Source: Luscinia megarhynchos | Lineage: Eukaryota; Chordata; Aves; Passeriformes; Turdidae | NCBI GenBank assembly: GCA_034336665.1 | Contig: CM067592.1 | Coordinates: 42,995,761 to 43,059,760 of the forward strand | Reading direction: 5' to 3' | Length of the DNA: 64,000 nucleotides | Shown here: piece after piece, positions 23,537 through 35,600 of the stretch | Position numbering within the stretch: position 1 is the first letter of the stretch | Layout of the letters: each line of letters begins with the position of its first letter | The notes under the pieces: generated by a model | Databases searched by the model: none | What the model was told of the DNA's origin: nothing | Seen by the model: only the letters and a program-made list of their open reading frames with translations | Program-made: the position numbers and the translations under genes

Positions 23537-26500
23537 TCCTGCTCAGATGGATCACTTTTTATCAGTTTTGTTGTAATTTCAGGCATCTGCCCATATATTA
23601 TCTCTTAAAAAACACTACAAAATGTGATTAGGCAGCAATGTAGGTTTTTCATCTACATAGACTATCCCCAGCTATTTCTCTAAGGAGTAAATGCCATGTA
23701 TCTGACCTCACTTTACTTGACTCCTTTGCTTCAGAACTACTCTGATCTTTGTCTAATTGTGTGCAAACTATTTGAGTAAAGGGAGATTGTCATGCTATTG
23801 GAATACTGTTTTAGGAGGAGTGAACATTCATGAATTACATGTTCATGAAAACACAGTGACTGCAGACAGTTTGTGTCCTACAGCTCTGCACTTTACTGGC
23901 ATTTTCTCCTGTTTTTGTGTAGCTCCAAAATTGTAGAATTGTGTTTGCAGCATCTGTATGCAGTTGACCATACTGTACTGGGGAGTGATTTTCAAGCTCC
24001 TATCATAACCTCCAGGAGCACGCTGTAATCCTAACTCATTAATGGGACTTACTGGTGAATAGCTTCAGTGTTATTCTCTGTTGTCAGATCAAACCTACTA
24101 AAACTAGAAGACAGGCAGGATGTTGCCCTTCCTCTTTCAGAAGCCTCAGCTACTAGAAGATATTAATGACCTTGATTTGCTCCACTAACCTAACTTAGGT
24201 TGCAGGCTTTCAGACTGTGAAGTGTGAAATATGTGCATTTAGGAGATTCTGCATTTCTCTGTTTGTTCTCTCTGATCAAGAGAACAGAGAGTCAGCTGAA
24301 TCCTGGCAGAAGGCTTTTTGAGAAATCCTTGCCAATTCAGCTGCTCTAGCCATTAATAGCTGGATAGTTGTCATAAGGCAACATGGAGTTGAACAGAAAG
24401 TCTTGAACTCTTTTTCACACTCCACCAGCAATCATCTGAGAAAGACAAAATTATTAAAGTTTCTTTTACTGAGTGAAGCTTTAAACATTCACTATAAAAA
24501 ATACAGTGAAAACTTTTTATCTTGGTGCATGTTTTCTAGATGATCTTTAAGGCAAAAATCTTTTGGAAAGTTGTCAATCAAAAAAGCAGGGCATTAGTCT
24601 ACAGACATTACTTATCAGATTACACAGAGTACACTTGGATTTGATCATATAGATTACACTTGGATTTATTTTTTTTAAGAACCAAAACAAAAACAAAAAG
24701 ACAAAAATATTTTGAAATAAATGTTTTGTCAAGCTTTCAAAAAGGAGAGGAGTTTCATCTTAGGAGTTCCTTCCGCAAAGCTGCTTTGTGTGTTAACTTA
24801 CTTTATTTCATCCCATCCCTTCTGCAGCAGCCTTTCTCATATGACTTCTCTTTGTGGTGATAGTGATGTTGCCAGTACAATGTGCCCCCACCCCATCATC
24901 CAGTCCTGGGAGCTTCCCTTTCTAACTTCCATGTAGAAACTTTTGCTGCTTCTATGTGCTTCAGAAGTACCATAATATGGGGAGCTGCTGCTTTGGGATG
25001 TGATGTCCCAGAGCCATTGTTCTGCATACAGAAATCTATGTCTAACCCAGCTGATGCACATTCTTTAGGTGCCCAGTAAAGAAGCCCATAGTAGACTTGG
25101 GAAGGAGGAAAATCACAGTATTCACTCAGAAATTGCAGACATTGGATTGGCTGGAGCTTTCTCTGATACCAACAGTTGTGTGGAATTATCATTTATCTTT
25201 TGACTTGAGTCTCCAGCAGCATTTTGTCTGTCATAAGTTTCAAATATGCCCCTCACACTATGGAATGGGCTTTACATTCCTCTTCTATTTTTTTTCTCAG
25301 TCTTAGATTTCTGCAGTTTTACATGGACCTGCAGCAGCTGCTGTCCCATACTTGGCAGTAATTTCCCACAGTAATTTATAGGTGTCAAATACTTGCTGTT
25401 TAAGTCAGCATATAACCCTTCTTTATTGGCAGTGACAAGTGACATCACACGAATTATCCCATTAACCTCAAAAAAGCATCACTTCAGTGACACTGGTTTT
25501 AGCAGGGACAGATGGAAAATTGTTTATTTTTGTGTTTAAGGCAAAGTGTCTCAGGTTTTCATCTTGTTTTTGTCTCTTGTTTCTGGGGGAATTTTGGAGG
25601 GAAAAATAGTTCTAAAGCATATTTACTTCAAAGAGCAGCCACACAGTGAATAGTGTCATTGTGTCACAGTCTGCTTGAGGAAACCTTTGGGACACAGTAG
25701 AAACTCATCAGTTCCTTATAGAACCATTCAAAATTAGAACTTTTATTTTTAAAAAATTCTTTCATGAAGGTTCTGGAGAAGTCTTTTAACTCAAAATATT
25801 CCACTGATATTTTTAATCCAAATTGAGCCTTTATTCTGGTTTACTTAAAGCAAAATTAAGTGTCCTCCCCTTACATTTTACCTGTTCTCACTTCTTCTGC
25901 TTGAAATGAGCTCTTTCCTTGCACAAAACCAATTTTCTGTCCTGAGTGCATCCACAGTACTCCTGAAGCTGGTTGTTACATCGCCATCTAGTGACTTAAA
26001 ATCGTTGCAAAGCTTACCTGAAGGTGCTTCACCAGTGGCCAAGTCACAGTGCTGAAGACCCCACTTGCCGGTGCAGTTGCCCGTCCTTATATGCCCAATG
26101 TCTAACCAAACATGAGCGATCTCCTAGAATTGAAAAATTAATCTTTTCTCTGCTGTCATGGTATTTTTATAAAAAGTGGGCTCAAGTGGACGGAGGAAAC
26201 ATGCCAGAAAGCCTTGAGAATAGAGCTAAAAAAGTGCCAATATATCAGAAGTAGTATTGATTTATATACATATTGATTTATACTGAAGCATAGTAGCATT
26301 AACTGGAAGTCACCAGTGCATTTTCAAGTTAGAGGTCTCCTCCATTCTGTTTGATTTTTAACACAATCTGTAACATCTGTTTTTATATTGACTTCTTGTG
26401 TTGAATGTTTATATTCAGTAACAATTAAGATAGCGTGGAAAACAAATATACAGTACACCTTTAAAAATAATACAATTACCTGGCCAGAACAAGGTTGCTG

Positions 26501-28607
26501 TTGTGTCTGCCAGTTATAAAGTGAACAACAGGGATGATCACGTATGCATGGTCTTCACATTTGTAGAGGCAGGTAAAATATTATAGACCAGGTGCTGCTT
26601 TTGATTTAGATGTGGTATCACAGGTGAATAGGATGTTTTGGGAGCATTTCTTGGCTGAATGCTTCAAAATAAGCAAGAGATGTTAAGCATATCTGATTTT
26701 CTGCTTTTTTTATTCACAGATATGCTGAATGGGCAAGGATATAATTTCTAATCAGAGCTACCCACAGCCCTTTTGCTTCTTGCTTCTTGTTTATGTGTTG
26801 TGAGAGCCATTTTCACTTGGAAGTGCCAACAGTCATAGTTTTGTCAGCCTGTGCTGAGATTATGCTAAGATTATGCCCAAAAAATTTATGTCTGAAAGAA
26901 GTAAATGTGGATGTGCCAGCCCTTCATTATTTCTCGATAGTCTCTTCTGCAATGGTAGGCTCTGTTAGCTACAAATCTATATAAGTATCAGTGACTGAAA
27001 TATCCTTCATCATGAGTGTTAAACCAGAGTGCATCTATTGAAAGTATCTTTTCTTTGGAGTCAACATAGGGCAAGATGGGCAATACTGCTTTCTGGCAGT
27101 GTTATACAGAGGGATTCCTCCACCACTGACATAGATTCCCAGGAGCCACAAGTAAGACTTAAAATATGAGCTCCTCTGTTTTCAGGTTGGGTGTTTTGCA
27201 GTGGTAGTAAATTAGCTGCCCTCCCCTCCACCATCTCTCACTCCTAGAACTATATTTGATCCATTTTCTTATTTACTCGTGTCTGAAGTGATCTGTAAGG
27301 GTACAGTTCGGGTTTTGCAGAGAGAAATTTTCTTGGGCTAGAAGATAAGACTTAGATGTAGTTGAATGTCTTTTAAACTTGAAGCATATTTTCATGGAGC
27401 CAGAACTGTTTCTGAAAGCTTGCTTTACACAAATATATTCCTCAGCTTTGATACAATCATTATATATATTGCATCCTCTTTGTTGACATAGACATGTAAT
27501 CTGCTTTTCAAACTGAAATACTGGATTCTATTTCTGCTTGTATAAGTGGTAGGGGAAACACTGATTGCAAAAATATAGACATATGAAAGAATTTTTGGAA
27601 ATAAGTCAGTATAAATATCTGCTTTTTACAAGGTGGGAAAAGTGAGCTAATGGCACTAAGAAAGTGATTTTTATGAGGTTTCCTTGCATGCCAGAAAAAG
27701 AGGCAGGAAATAAGAAGTTATCAAATACTGAGGTGTTATTCCTAGAGAACATATGAAAGGGAGCTTCACAAACCATCTGGAAATTTAAATCTGGAGTTCC
27801 CTCTATCCCAAATAGTCTATCTGCTGTTTCCATGTCCTTTCAGTGAAGTATGAAGAAAGTCTCCACTCCCTTGAGCACTAAGATGTCTCTGTAAGTCATA
27901 CACATCCCCATATGCTGAGATAATTTGTCCCTAAGAGAACAGAAGCTTTAAAACTCACGAATTAATTTTCTTTTTATTTTATGTCAGTGCAAGGCTAATT
28001 ACTGATAAGCTGACTGCACTGGTGACTTGTATTACTGTGTGGGAGTCATCAATTTACCTCAATAACACACTGAGTAGAGAACAGAGACAGTTTTTTGTTC
28101 CTTGGGCTCTATAATGGATTTAGAACTATGCTACGTGACTTCATTACTTTGTCTTCAGGAATAAATATCACCATAAATTGGGCTATGCATATATGGATTT
28201 AGTTCCCTTTACATAAGAGATTAGAAAGTTATCCTGACTTTAAATGCTGTTAATGGCAGAAAGATATTCATAGTTTTTTTCACAGCATGATGAAGGTCAC
28301 AGACAGTGGAAGACAGCACTAATGACATGCAGTGTTTCTAGAGATGACTTTTGCTATGACAGTTTAAAGACCTGCAGGAAGTCCAGCTCAACTGAAGATT
28401 TTTTTTTTTTTTTCTGTCCAAAAGCCTGCATTTCTTTCCTGTTCAGAGCCAAGACTGAGGACAAGTCTTCTCTCCATTCTACTCTTCACTGAAGCTCATT
28501 AATCTTTTGGCTGTAGTTTCTGTCTTTCCTCAGCTATGTATTTTGGATTCTTTCTTTCCTGTTGCCCTGTGAAATCAATAGGTCTCTGTACTGACTACTG
28601 CCCACGA
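23537..28607. other. Non-coding DNA, nothing recognised
   Basis: No frame exceeds 98 codons and no repeat family is seen. Minor local duplications occur, such as ACACTTGGATTT twice near 24630-24667 and ATTGATTTATA twice near 26257-26282. Confidence 0.55.
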
Positions 28608-28668
28608 ATTATATAATTATATAATATATATTATGTATATATATATAATATTATATTATTATATAAGG
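28608..28668. repeat. Near-pure A/T tract with (TA)n blocks
   Basis: About 60 bases of almost only A and T, with repeated ATATAT and TTATA blocks, are self-complementary over much of their length. Such a tract can fold into hairpins and is prone to slippage. Confidence 0.9.
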
Positions 28669-28723
28669 GACTCATGGATCTGTTCAAAATTTCTCTAAAA
28701 ATAACAGAATAGTTTCATTGAAG

Positions 28724-29235
28724 CATAGAATCAAAGGATAGTTTAGGTGGAAAAGACCTTTCAGATCATTGAGTCCATGCATTAAACCAACACTACTAAG
28801 TCTACCACTAAACTATCAATGCCATATCTGCATGTCTTTCAAATACCTCCAGGAATGGTGGCTCCACCACCTCCCTGGGCAACCTGTTCTGATGATTAAC
28901 TATCATTCAGTGAATAAATTTCTCCTAGTATTCAACCTGTATCTGCATTGGTGCATCTTGAGGCCATTTCTCTTTGTCCTATAGCTAATTTAATGGGAGA
29001 AGAGTCCAACCCCACCTGGCTACACCCTCTTTTCTGGCAGTTGTAGAGAGTGATAAAGACTTCCCTGTGCCTCCTTCTCTCCAGTCTAAATACACCTCCC
29101 TACCTCAGCCAATTCTCATAAGGCTTGTATTCTAGACTCTTTCAAGATGCTTAATCAATCTTCTTTTGACACCATCCAGCAGGTCTCTGTGCTTCTGGCT
29201 GCATTACTAATGTCTAAAAATGCAGAGCACTTCAG
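28724..29235 (-). mobile_element. CR1 LINE, 5'-truncated, 3' end present
   Basis: On the plus strand the copy begins with the reversed 3' tail (CATAGAATCAAAGGATAG) and the AAAGACCTTTCAGATCATTGAGTCCA block. It continues with 'TGGTGGCTCCACCACCTCCCTGGGCAACCTGTT' near 28857-28889 and a worn counterpart of the 'CTCTTCTCCAGGCTGAACAAACC' zone near 29070-29110. Similarity fades after about 29200, at the diverged 'GACACCATCCAGCAGG' block. It is an old 5'-truncated insertion. An open frame of 71 codons across its 3' UTR is incidental. Confidence 0.92.
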
Positions 29236-32200
29236 TCTTTTTCCTGGTTTTCAGGCATTCTTAAAGCCTGTGGAATTATTTCAGTAGGAGCTCTCCAGCA
29301 CTGAATAATATGCTCTTCACAAATATTTTAGAATCTTTTAGAGCTCTAAAGAGATGACTTGAGAACTTACCCTGCAGTCAAATTTAGATGGAGTTGGCCT
29401 GTGTGGTTTTAAAAGCTGTTGCAAGGTGGTGGTGGAACACATTTCATATTCTTTGGAATCCCTGCTAAAAATTAAGATGCATTTATAGTCCTGTGCTGTT
29501 GTACAAAGGCAGACTTGTGTGGTTATTTTTTCATTGTCCACATGGAAATGTTCTAGCCAATCTTTGTACTTCTAAGCCAACATCAGATTGGCTCCTCCAA
29601 CATTTAGAATCCTGTCAGAAATACATTACTTCCTGGTGCTTAAATTGGTACTCATATCACACCTTTGAACTTATTCTCTCTCTAAGGTATGTGGTATTAG
29701 TTGGAGTAAGACATCACTCTGTAAACAGCTTAAGTTCAAAGGAATGAAGAAATAAACAGCAACGCCTTCTTCTCCCAAAAAGGAAAAGGCCACTCACTTC
29801 ATTGAGTGGCTTTCTGATCAGCAAATAAAACAAAATTGTTGCACAATCTCTAATGGGGCCTTATTCTACAGCAGTACCAGTGCCTTTAAAGTACTTGATG
29901 ACCTTTGCTTTGCTGTTAATTTCACCTGAGACTGTAAGCAAAATTTTAAAAAGGTGCATTCATGATGGATAGCTCTGTCCTGAGCAGTTCCACTCAGTAG
30001 TCTAGCAACCGTTAGACATTTTGCCTTTGTGTACATTGGATCATGATGCATGAAGGTGATTCTTGGAACCTTGCAATGTAAGCATCCAATGCATTAATTT
30101 TGAGAGGTGTGGATCCTTTCTGCTCCATTGACTATTCCATGAAATTAGCTGTTAAAAGTACACTTTCAGAGCAGGTCACTTTGTATCAGAAGGGAATGTT
30201 CTCTTTGGCCGTTTGTAAAACTTAACATTTGTTGGAGTGATGCTGAGAGTCACTAGGCATCATCAAATAAAATACAAGTAAGAATGTTATTTCCTGTGGT
30301 AAGGTGGCTTATTGGCATTGCTTTTGATTTATATTAAATGAGCTTCATGTTTCATGCCAAATGATGCTGAAGTTATTGTGATTTCCACAAAACTTGCTTT
30401 TATCTATTTACAACCATCTACTATTCATCCTTTTCACTCATGGACCATGGTAACAATGACATGCAGTGAAGAACTGTTAGATGCACCATCATATCACAAG
30501 AATTTGCAGTGCAAAAAATTGTATAGTGTGCCTGTTACAGAAACTCATGTACTGATGCTCCCGTCAATTGGAATTCCACTGAATATGATGATCTAAAAAT
30601 GTATATCATAGGGTATGATCTGGTTCAAATGGGGTTTTATTAGGTATGATGATGTGAAGGGAAGTAAGAGTACTCCTGAGGTTACAAGAGAAGTCTGCCA
30701 CAGAAACTGCTCTCTCCCTCCCTACTCCTTTTTAATTCCCAATGCATTATAATTCTCTCTCCAATGCACAAATCTGTCAGCCTAAGCTGGTGGACTACAG
30801 CAAGAAGGAAGGTTGTGAAAGGGAAAATGACTGAGAAAAAATAACATGCAACATCACGGTGTCTTGGGAATTATTATAATATACAAAAACAGTGAGTAAG
30901 GAGATGGTATGCAAGAGTAATGGCATTTGTAATAAAATGTATATAACATCTTAATTTAAAATAGACAGAAAGGCACAATTAGTAAACTGCAGGCAATACA
31001 AATTTGAATTATGACAATATTCATTAATTACAGGATTTTCCTAGCATTTCTTTAATCACGGCAGTTTTAGTTTAAGTCTAACAGATGGTATATCTTGTGG
31101 TTCACAGCAAGAGACTGGCCATTATTTTGAGCAACCAGGTCTGAAGATATTTGGAGCTAATACAAATGACCAGAGTTTGATTTTCATATGGGAATTTTTT
31201 GTATCCAGGCAAGTTTGCACCAGCACAATCAGAGAGATGTGGCTGGGTTCCTATAAAGTTATCTGTGAGTAAAAGTGAGGTCAGAGTTGTAGGGAGAGGT
31301 TCTCATTGGAACAAATGGTGGTCTAGCTGAGGCCATCACAGCTGTGACACCCTCTCTGCAACACTGTGGAAAGTTTATTTGTCTCATATCAGATTAGCTG
31401 TTTGCAAAAGAGATCAAACATCATGAAACGTGATGGGGAGGTGGAGTCAGAAACCAAACAGGTATCATCTGCTTAGGTCAGTGCACCTAATAGAACATAA
31501 CATCACTTTCTGTAAATTTTGAGATCACTACATTAGCAGTGTTAAAAATGGCATTTAGCGTAGACATACTCAGAAGCAGTTAGATCCCATTTTCAAACGG
31601 GTCTCAGTAGCAGCACTTCCCTGGAACTCCTCTGTTGTTCTTCAAGATACATCTTAAAATTGTATTCAGTACAACTGACTGGCAAATGTAAGTAATTTAT
31701 GACAAAAGAGTCTCAAAACCAGAAAGTTTAGATGTTTTGCATTTTCTTAGCTTATGTCACACTGTTGGGAGGATTCCACTGTCTGGTAATTTAGATTTTA
31801 CATTGGCCAGGTAACTGTGCTTTAACATGCACATTGAAACCCTGTGAGTTCACTCTCCTGACTACTCTTCTAGGAGAGCTGCTGTGCTGAGATCTGACTC
31901 CAGGTCACAGTGGTGCTCGCTAGTTTCTCTCAGTTCACAGGAAACATTTGAGCTCAGAGCTCCTTGACGGGACCAAGCGTGGGATATCTGTAGGAGCAGT
32001 GAGTGATCCCCTGCCCCCTTGTCCCATTTTAAGCCTGTTGTAGGATCACTAGAGGGCCAAGCACACCCACGCTGTGCCACCCACTGCCCTCACCTGGGAG
32101 ACACTGCCAGAGCTACAACCCACCCCTGCAGCAGCACCAGGTGCCAGCACAGATTCGCTTTCCAGAAGCACTGTTTTCCAACATAGGAAATTTCTGGTGA

Positions 32201-32269
32201 GCTGCATCCCGTGGGTGGATCTATGCTGAATTTGTAAGGAAGGAGCACATAAAGGCCCTTTGAGCTGGA
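29236..32269. other. Non-coding DNA, nothing recognised
   Basis: The longest frame is 84 codons. No element is recognised. Base composition rises toward G+C from about 32000 as the CpG island is approached. Confidence 0.55.
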
Positions 32270-32660
32270 GTGAAAAGCCCCTCCCTCCGAAGCTTCTTTC
32301 GCAGGACCTCCGCCAGGGCAGATGGAGCAGGCCCAGGGCGCCTCTGGGCCCGCTCTGCTCTTGGGCCGGCTCTCCCCGAGAGCTCCCCTGGTCTCGCACG
32401 GCGTTCCACAGCGAGGAGGAGCTAAGGTGCGCGCCCAGGCCCGCGGGCTGTCCCGCTGGCCACGGCCGGGGTGGTGTAGCCAGCAGATGGCATCAGCAGC
32501 CCGGCACAGCCTGCCCGGGCCCCTCCGCCCTGCCGGGCCGCGGGGAGACGCGTCCGGGCCAGGCCGGGAGGGCCGGGCTCGGCCCGAGCCTGTGGCACCG
32601 GCCGAAAGCGTCAGCGAGTAAGTTTTACACGGCCGGGGGCGGCTATGCCGTGGGCTTGAA
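32270..32660. promoter_or_regulatory. CpG island, probable promoter
   Basis: This is a sharp GC-rich island in an AT-rich region, with about forty CpG dinucleotides by eye between 32320 and 32660, including GCGCGC, CCGCGG and ACGCGT. CpG this dense is rare in vertebrate DNA outside unmethylated promoters. On the plus strand the island ends in GCGA|GTAAGT, a strong 5' splice site with its GT at 32618. On the minus strand CCCAG|GTGAGG lies at 32093, about 180 bases beyond the island. Both fit first exons leaving a shared, divergent promoter. No TATA box is evident. A 99-codon frame on the plus strand (32322-32621) and a 205-codon frame on the minus strand (32090-32707) cross it. Both are Ala/Arg/Pro/Gly-rich, as GC-rich DNA gives by chance, and neither is recognised. 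The downstream gene, coding or not, cannot be identified from the window. Confidence 0.65.
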
Positions 32661-35600
32661 AAATAACTAAAGAAAGAACAAGGTTTGCCATCTGTCCACC
32701 CCAACATACATCTTCCTAGTCCAGGCAGCGCTTTTGAGGCATGTCTCTTCTCAGAATAAGGTCTGGTACCAGTAACTTACACTGTTTCTGCTTGCTCAGC
32801 TCCTGCTGTGCAAAAAGCTACCTGGCTGAACAGTTTTGCCCACCCTAGCATGCTTCTTATTCTGTGGTGGACATCAGGGTCCTGATGTGCACCTTGTCAG
32901 AGATGGCATTATCTGCAAAGTTAATGCTGGTTTGCTTATGTTTAACTTATAGTGGTTTTCCATGTATTCAAAAAAGAAAACGGACGCATAAATATACGAA
33001 ACCTTCTTACCCACGTTTTAGTATTTTTGTTGGTTTTTTTTTAAATTTAATTTTTGAATTAATTTCTGTCTCTTGACTACCTGTGTAAGCAAGCTTCTAT
33101 CACTGTAGTATGTTGAAGCTTGTACCAGACTGGCTCTTCGCTGCCTTATATACGGCTCACATAAATTGTGAAACTGTCTCTGCATGAGTGGTTTTGCATC
33201 ATGTACTTAGGGAGTAGTATGTGGAAAGAATGGTGTGGGGAAGCAGCAATGCAGCACCTTATGGAGCATATAGAACTTCATGTGCTCATGGGCTGACTAT
33301 GCCATTTATTTTCAAGAGCATGCGTGTTTTTCCAACTAAATAGTCTGGAGGCTAAATTAAATGACTTCCCAGTCAACCACTGATATCAGCAAGGGTGGTG
33401 ATCTATACTTTGAATTGTCTTTTACAGGAGGCTACCTCAGTGTTTCCTAGAAGGCTAGAGACAAGCCAGCCATATCAGGTATTAATGTAGACATCACTTA
33501 TATATAACAGAGTGTTAGGCCAGAATACATGCATAATAACCATTAGAAGGAAAATACAGATAGGTAATCTCGCTGCATGGTGCTCCTCAAAGGATTTTGG
33601 CTCACATTACTAAAAATCTACTAGGAAAAAATTAGATCTATGGCTTGTAAAGTAGGTGTTTAGAAAAAAGGGCTACTTTAATGCCATCTAGAAAAAGACC
33701 AAGCCAAATTCTTCACGTAACAGATTACGCTTTGGCAAAAGTATTGACTTTTGAGCTAACTAAATCAATGAATTAGAATTTTCTAAATGTAGGGAGGTTT
33801 TCTAGGCTAGAGAACTTTGCAGTAGCAGTAAGTGCACTGATTCAGTTATGTATAGATTTTGAATCCTTTTGTATTTGATTTCTGGAATTGAGTCTTTTGG
33901 GTGTATTCCATATTTAAAGCTGCATACTTACAAAGCCAAGAAACTTTCTAAAGTGAAACCTGAAAATCTTACTTGCTGTCAATCTACAAAGCAAAATGAA
34001 CTTGTTACCAACAATTGGTAAAACTAAAAACTCCTTAACACCAATATAGTATTAAGAAGCAGGTACTGTTTATTTGACCAGGTGCATAGGGAGATAGCTC
34101 CTCTGAAAGTCATGCATGAGGAGTACAGGAAAGGTTTTGTTGACGTGCTGTATTTTACCTACATATTCTTTGATTGATAATATTTTTATATAAATTATTT
34201 GATTGCTAATAATTTCGCTAAAATCATTAATATATTTTCTCTCCATTTTAACATGTACTCTTCTGTGCAGGGGGTCTCTTCAGTGGTGCCTAGTGCTCAG
34301 GGACCCCACTGTTACAGCTGGTCTATTAATTTGGCAGGGCACTGGGGCTGGTGAACTTCCAGTTCTTCTTCTTACACAATGGGCATTGAGCAGTTTCATA
34401 GGCCAGTGGTCTTTGAGGGATAAGCATTGTGTTAGCTCACCAGGTGTAGACAATTTATCATCTAGCAACAGAGGGACAGGAGTCTCATATTGTAACAGAA
34501 CAGGAACTTCACCTGGAGTGTTGGTATTGGGCTGTGCATGCTACAGTAAATAAGTGAATCATGTTCTCAACTCCAGAAATGAGTACTTCACCCATGTGAG
34601 TTCTCTATCATTTGGCATTCTTTGCCTCTGAGAGAATTTTTGGTCTCCTCTCACAGTTTGGAATACTGTCCTACAAAACGGCTGTTGCTCAGACCAAAAT
34701 AGGAACTGAGGTAGGTATGAGGACTAACAGGACAGCCAGTGGCTGAGAAGTTTTGTTCCAAGCAGCTGGCTGAATGACAGAGTTAACTTGGTTGCAAGCC
34801 AAGGCACAGTAGCCTTGAGACAGACTCAGGAAGGAGAAGACAGCCTGGAGTGCTGTGAGTAACCTAGATGTGCACCTACACAACCCCTAGCAGGAGCTGC
34901 ACGGTGCTCATCTTAGACAACTATGTTTTTCTAAGCTGTATATTTCTGAAGATATTTTATAAGACAAGCCACACAGTCCCCAGTTGAGTTTTTCTTGGAA
35001 TTATGATGTTACCACTTCCTGAAATAGGATTTTTTTATCTGTGAGTTTTCTTTTGGTTGCAAAGTAAACAAGTTAGGCTAACACCCAGGATTAAATCAGC
35101 AACACTTGCGACCACAAACATCGTGGGTTTAGGTTTCAGCCAGAGCGTATTATTATAGCTTTTTACTGTATTTTTTTCCTTCCAAAAGTATATTGGTCAT
35201 GCCAGCCAATTTTTTTCTGTGGAGTTATTTTTTTGTCTGCAAGAGATTTTCAGAGGTCTGAGAATCTAAGGCAGCTTGTGGATTTCTTCTTGGTTGCTTC
35301 TAAACTCCTACTCTATGACATTCAAATTCTCCTTTCTCTCTAAGTCTTGCCAGAACATCTTAGAGCCCCCCCAAATCACCACATGCCTTGAAAGACACAG
35401 CACAGTTTATCAATTTTCTCTCCAATTTCAGAGCTTTTGGGTTGCAGCTCTCCTGTCTTTCACCCTTCCCACGCAGCTAGGAAGTCTAGAAACTTGTTTT
35501 ATTTCTCCTTCATGAAAATGTGGCTTCTTACCTACTGATGTACCTGCAGAACCGTAGGGAACATGATGAAATTCTCAATTAAATCCCAGGTACTGGTACT

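Noticed and set aside
32090..32707. 205-codon frame on the minus strand, the longest in the window
   Set aside because: It crosses the CpG island, where GC-rich DNA lacks stop codons by chance. Composition is Ala/Gly/Pro/Arg-rich with no recognisable domain. It is kept only as part of the island observation.
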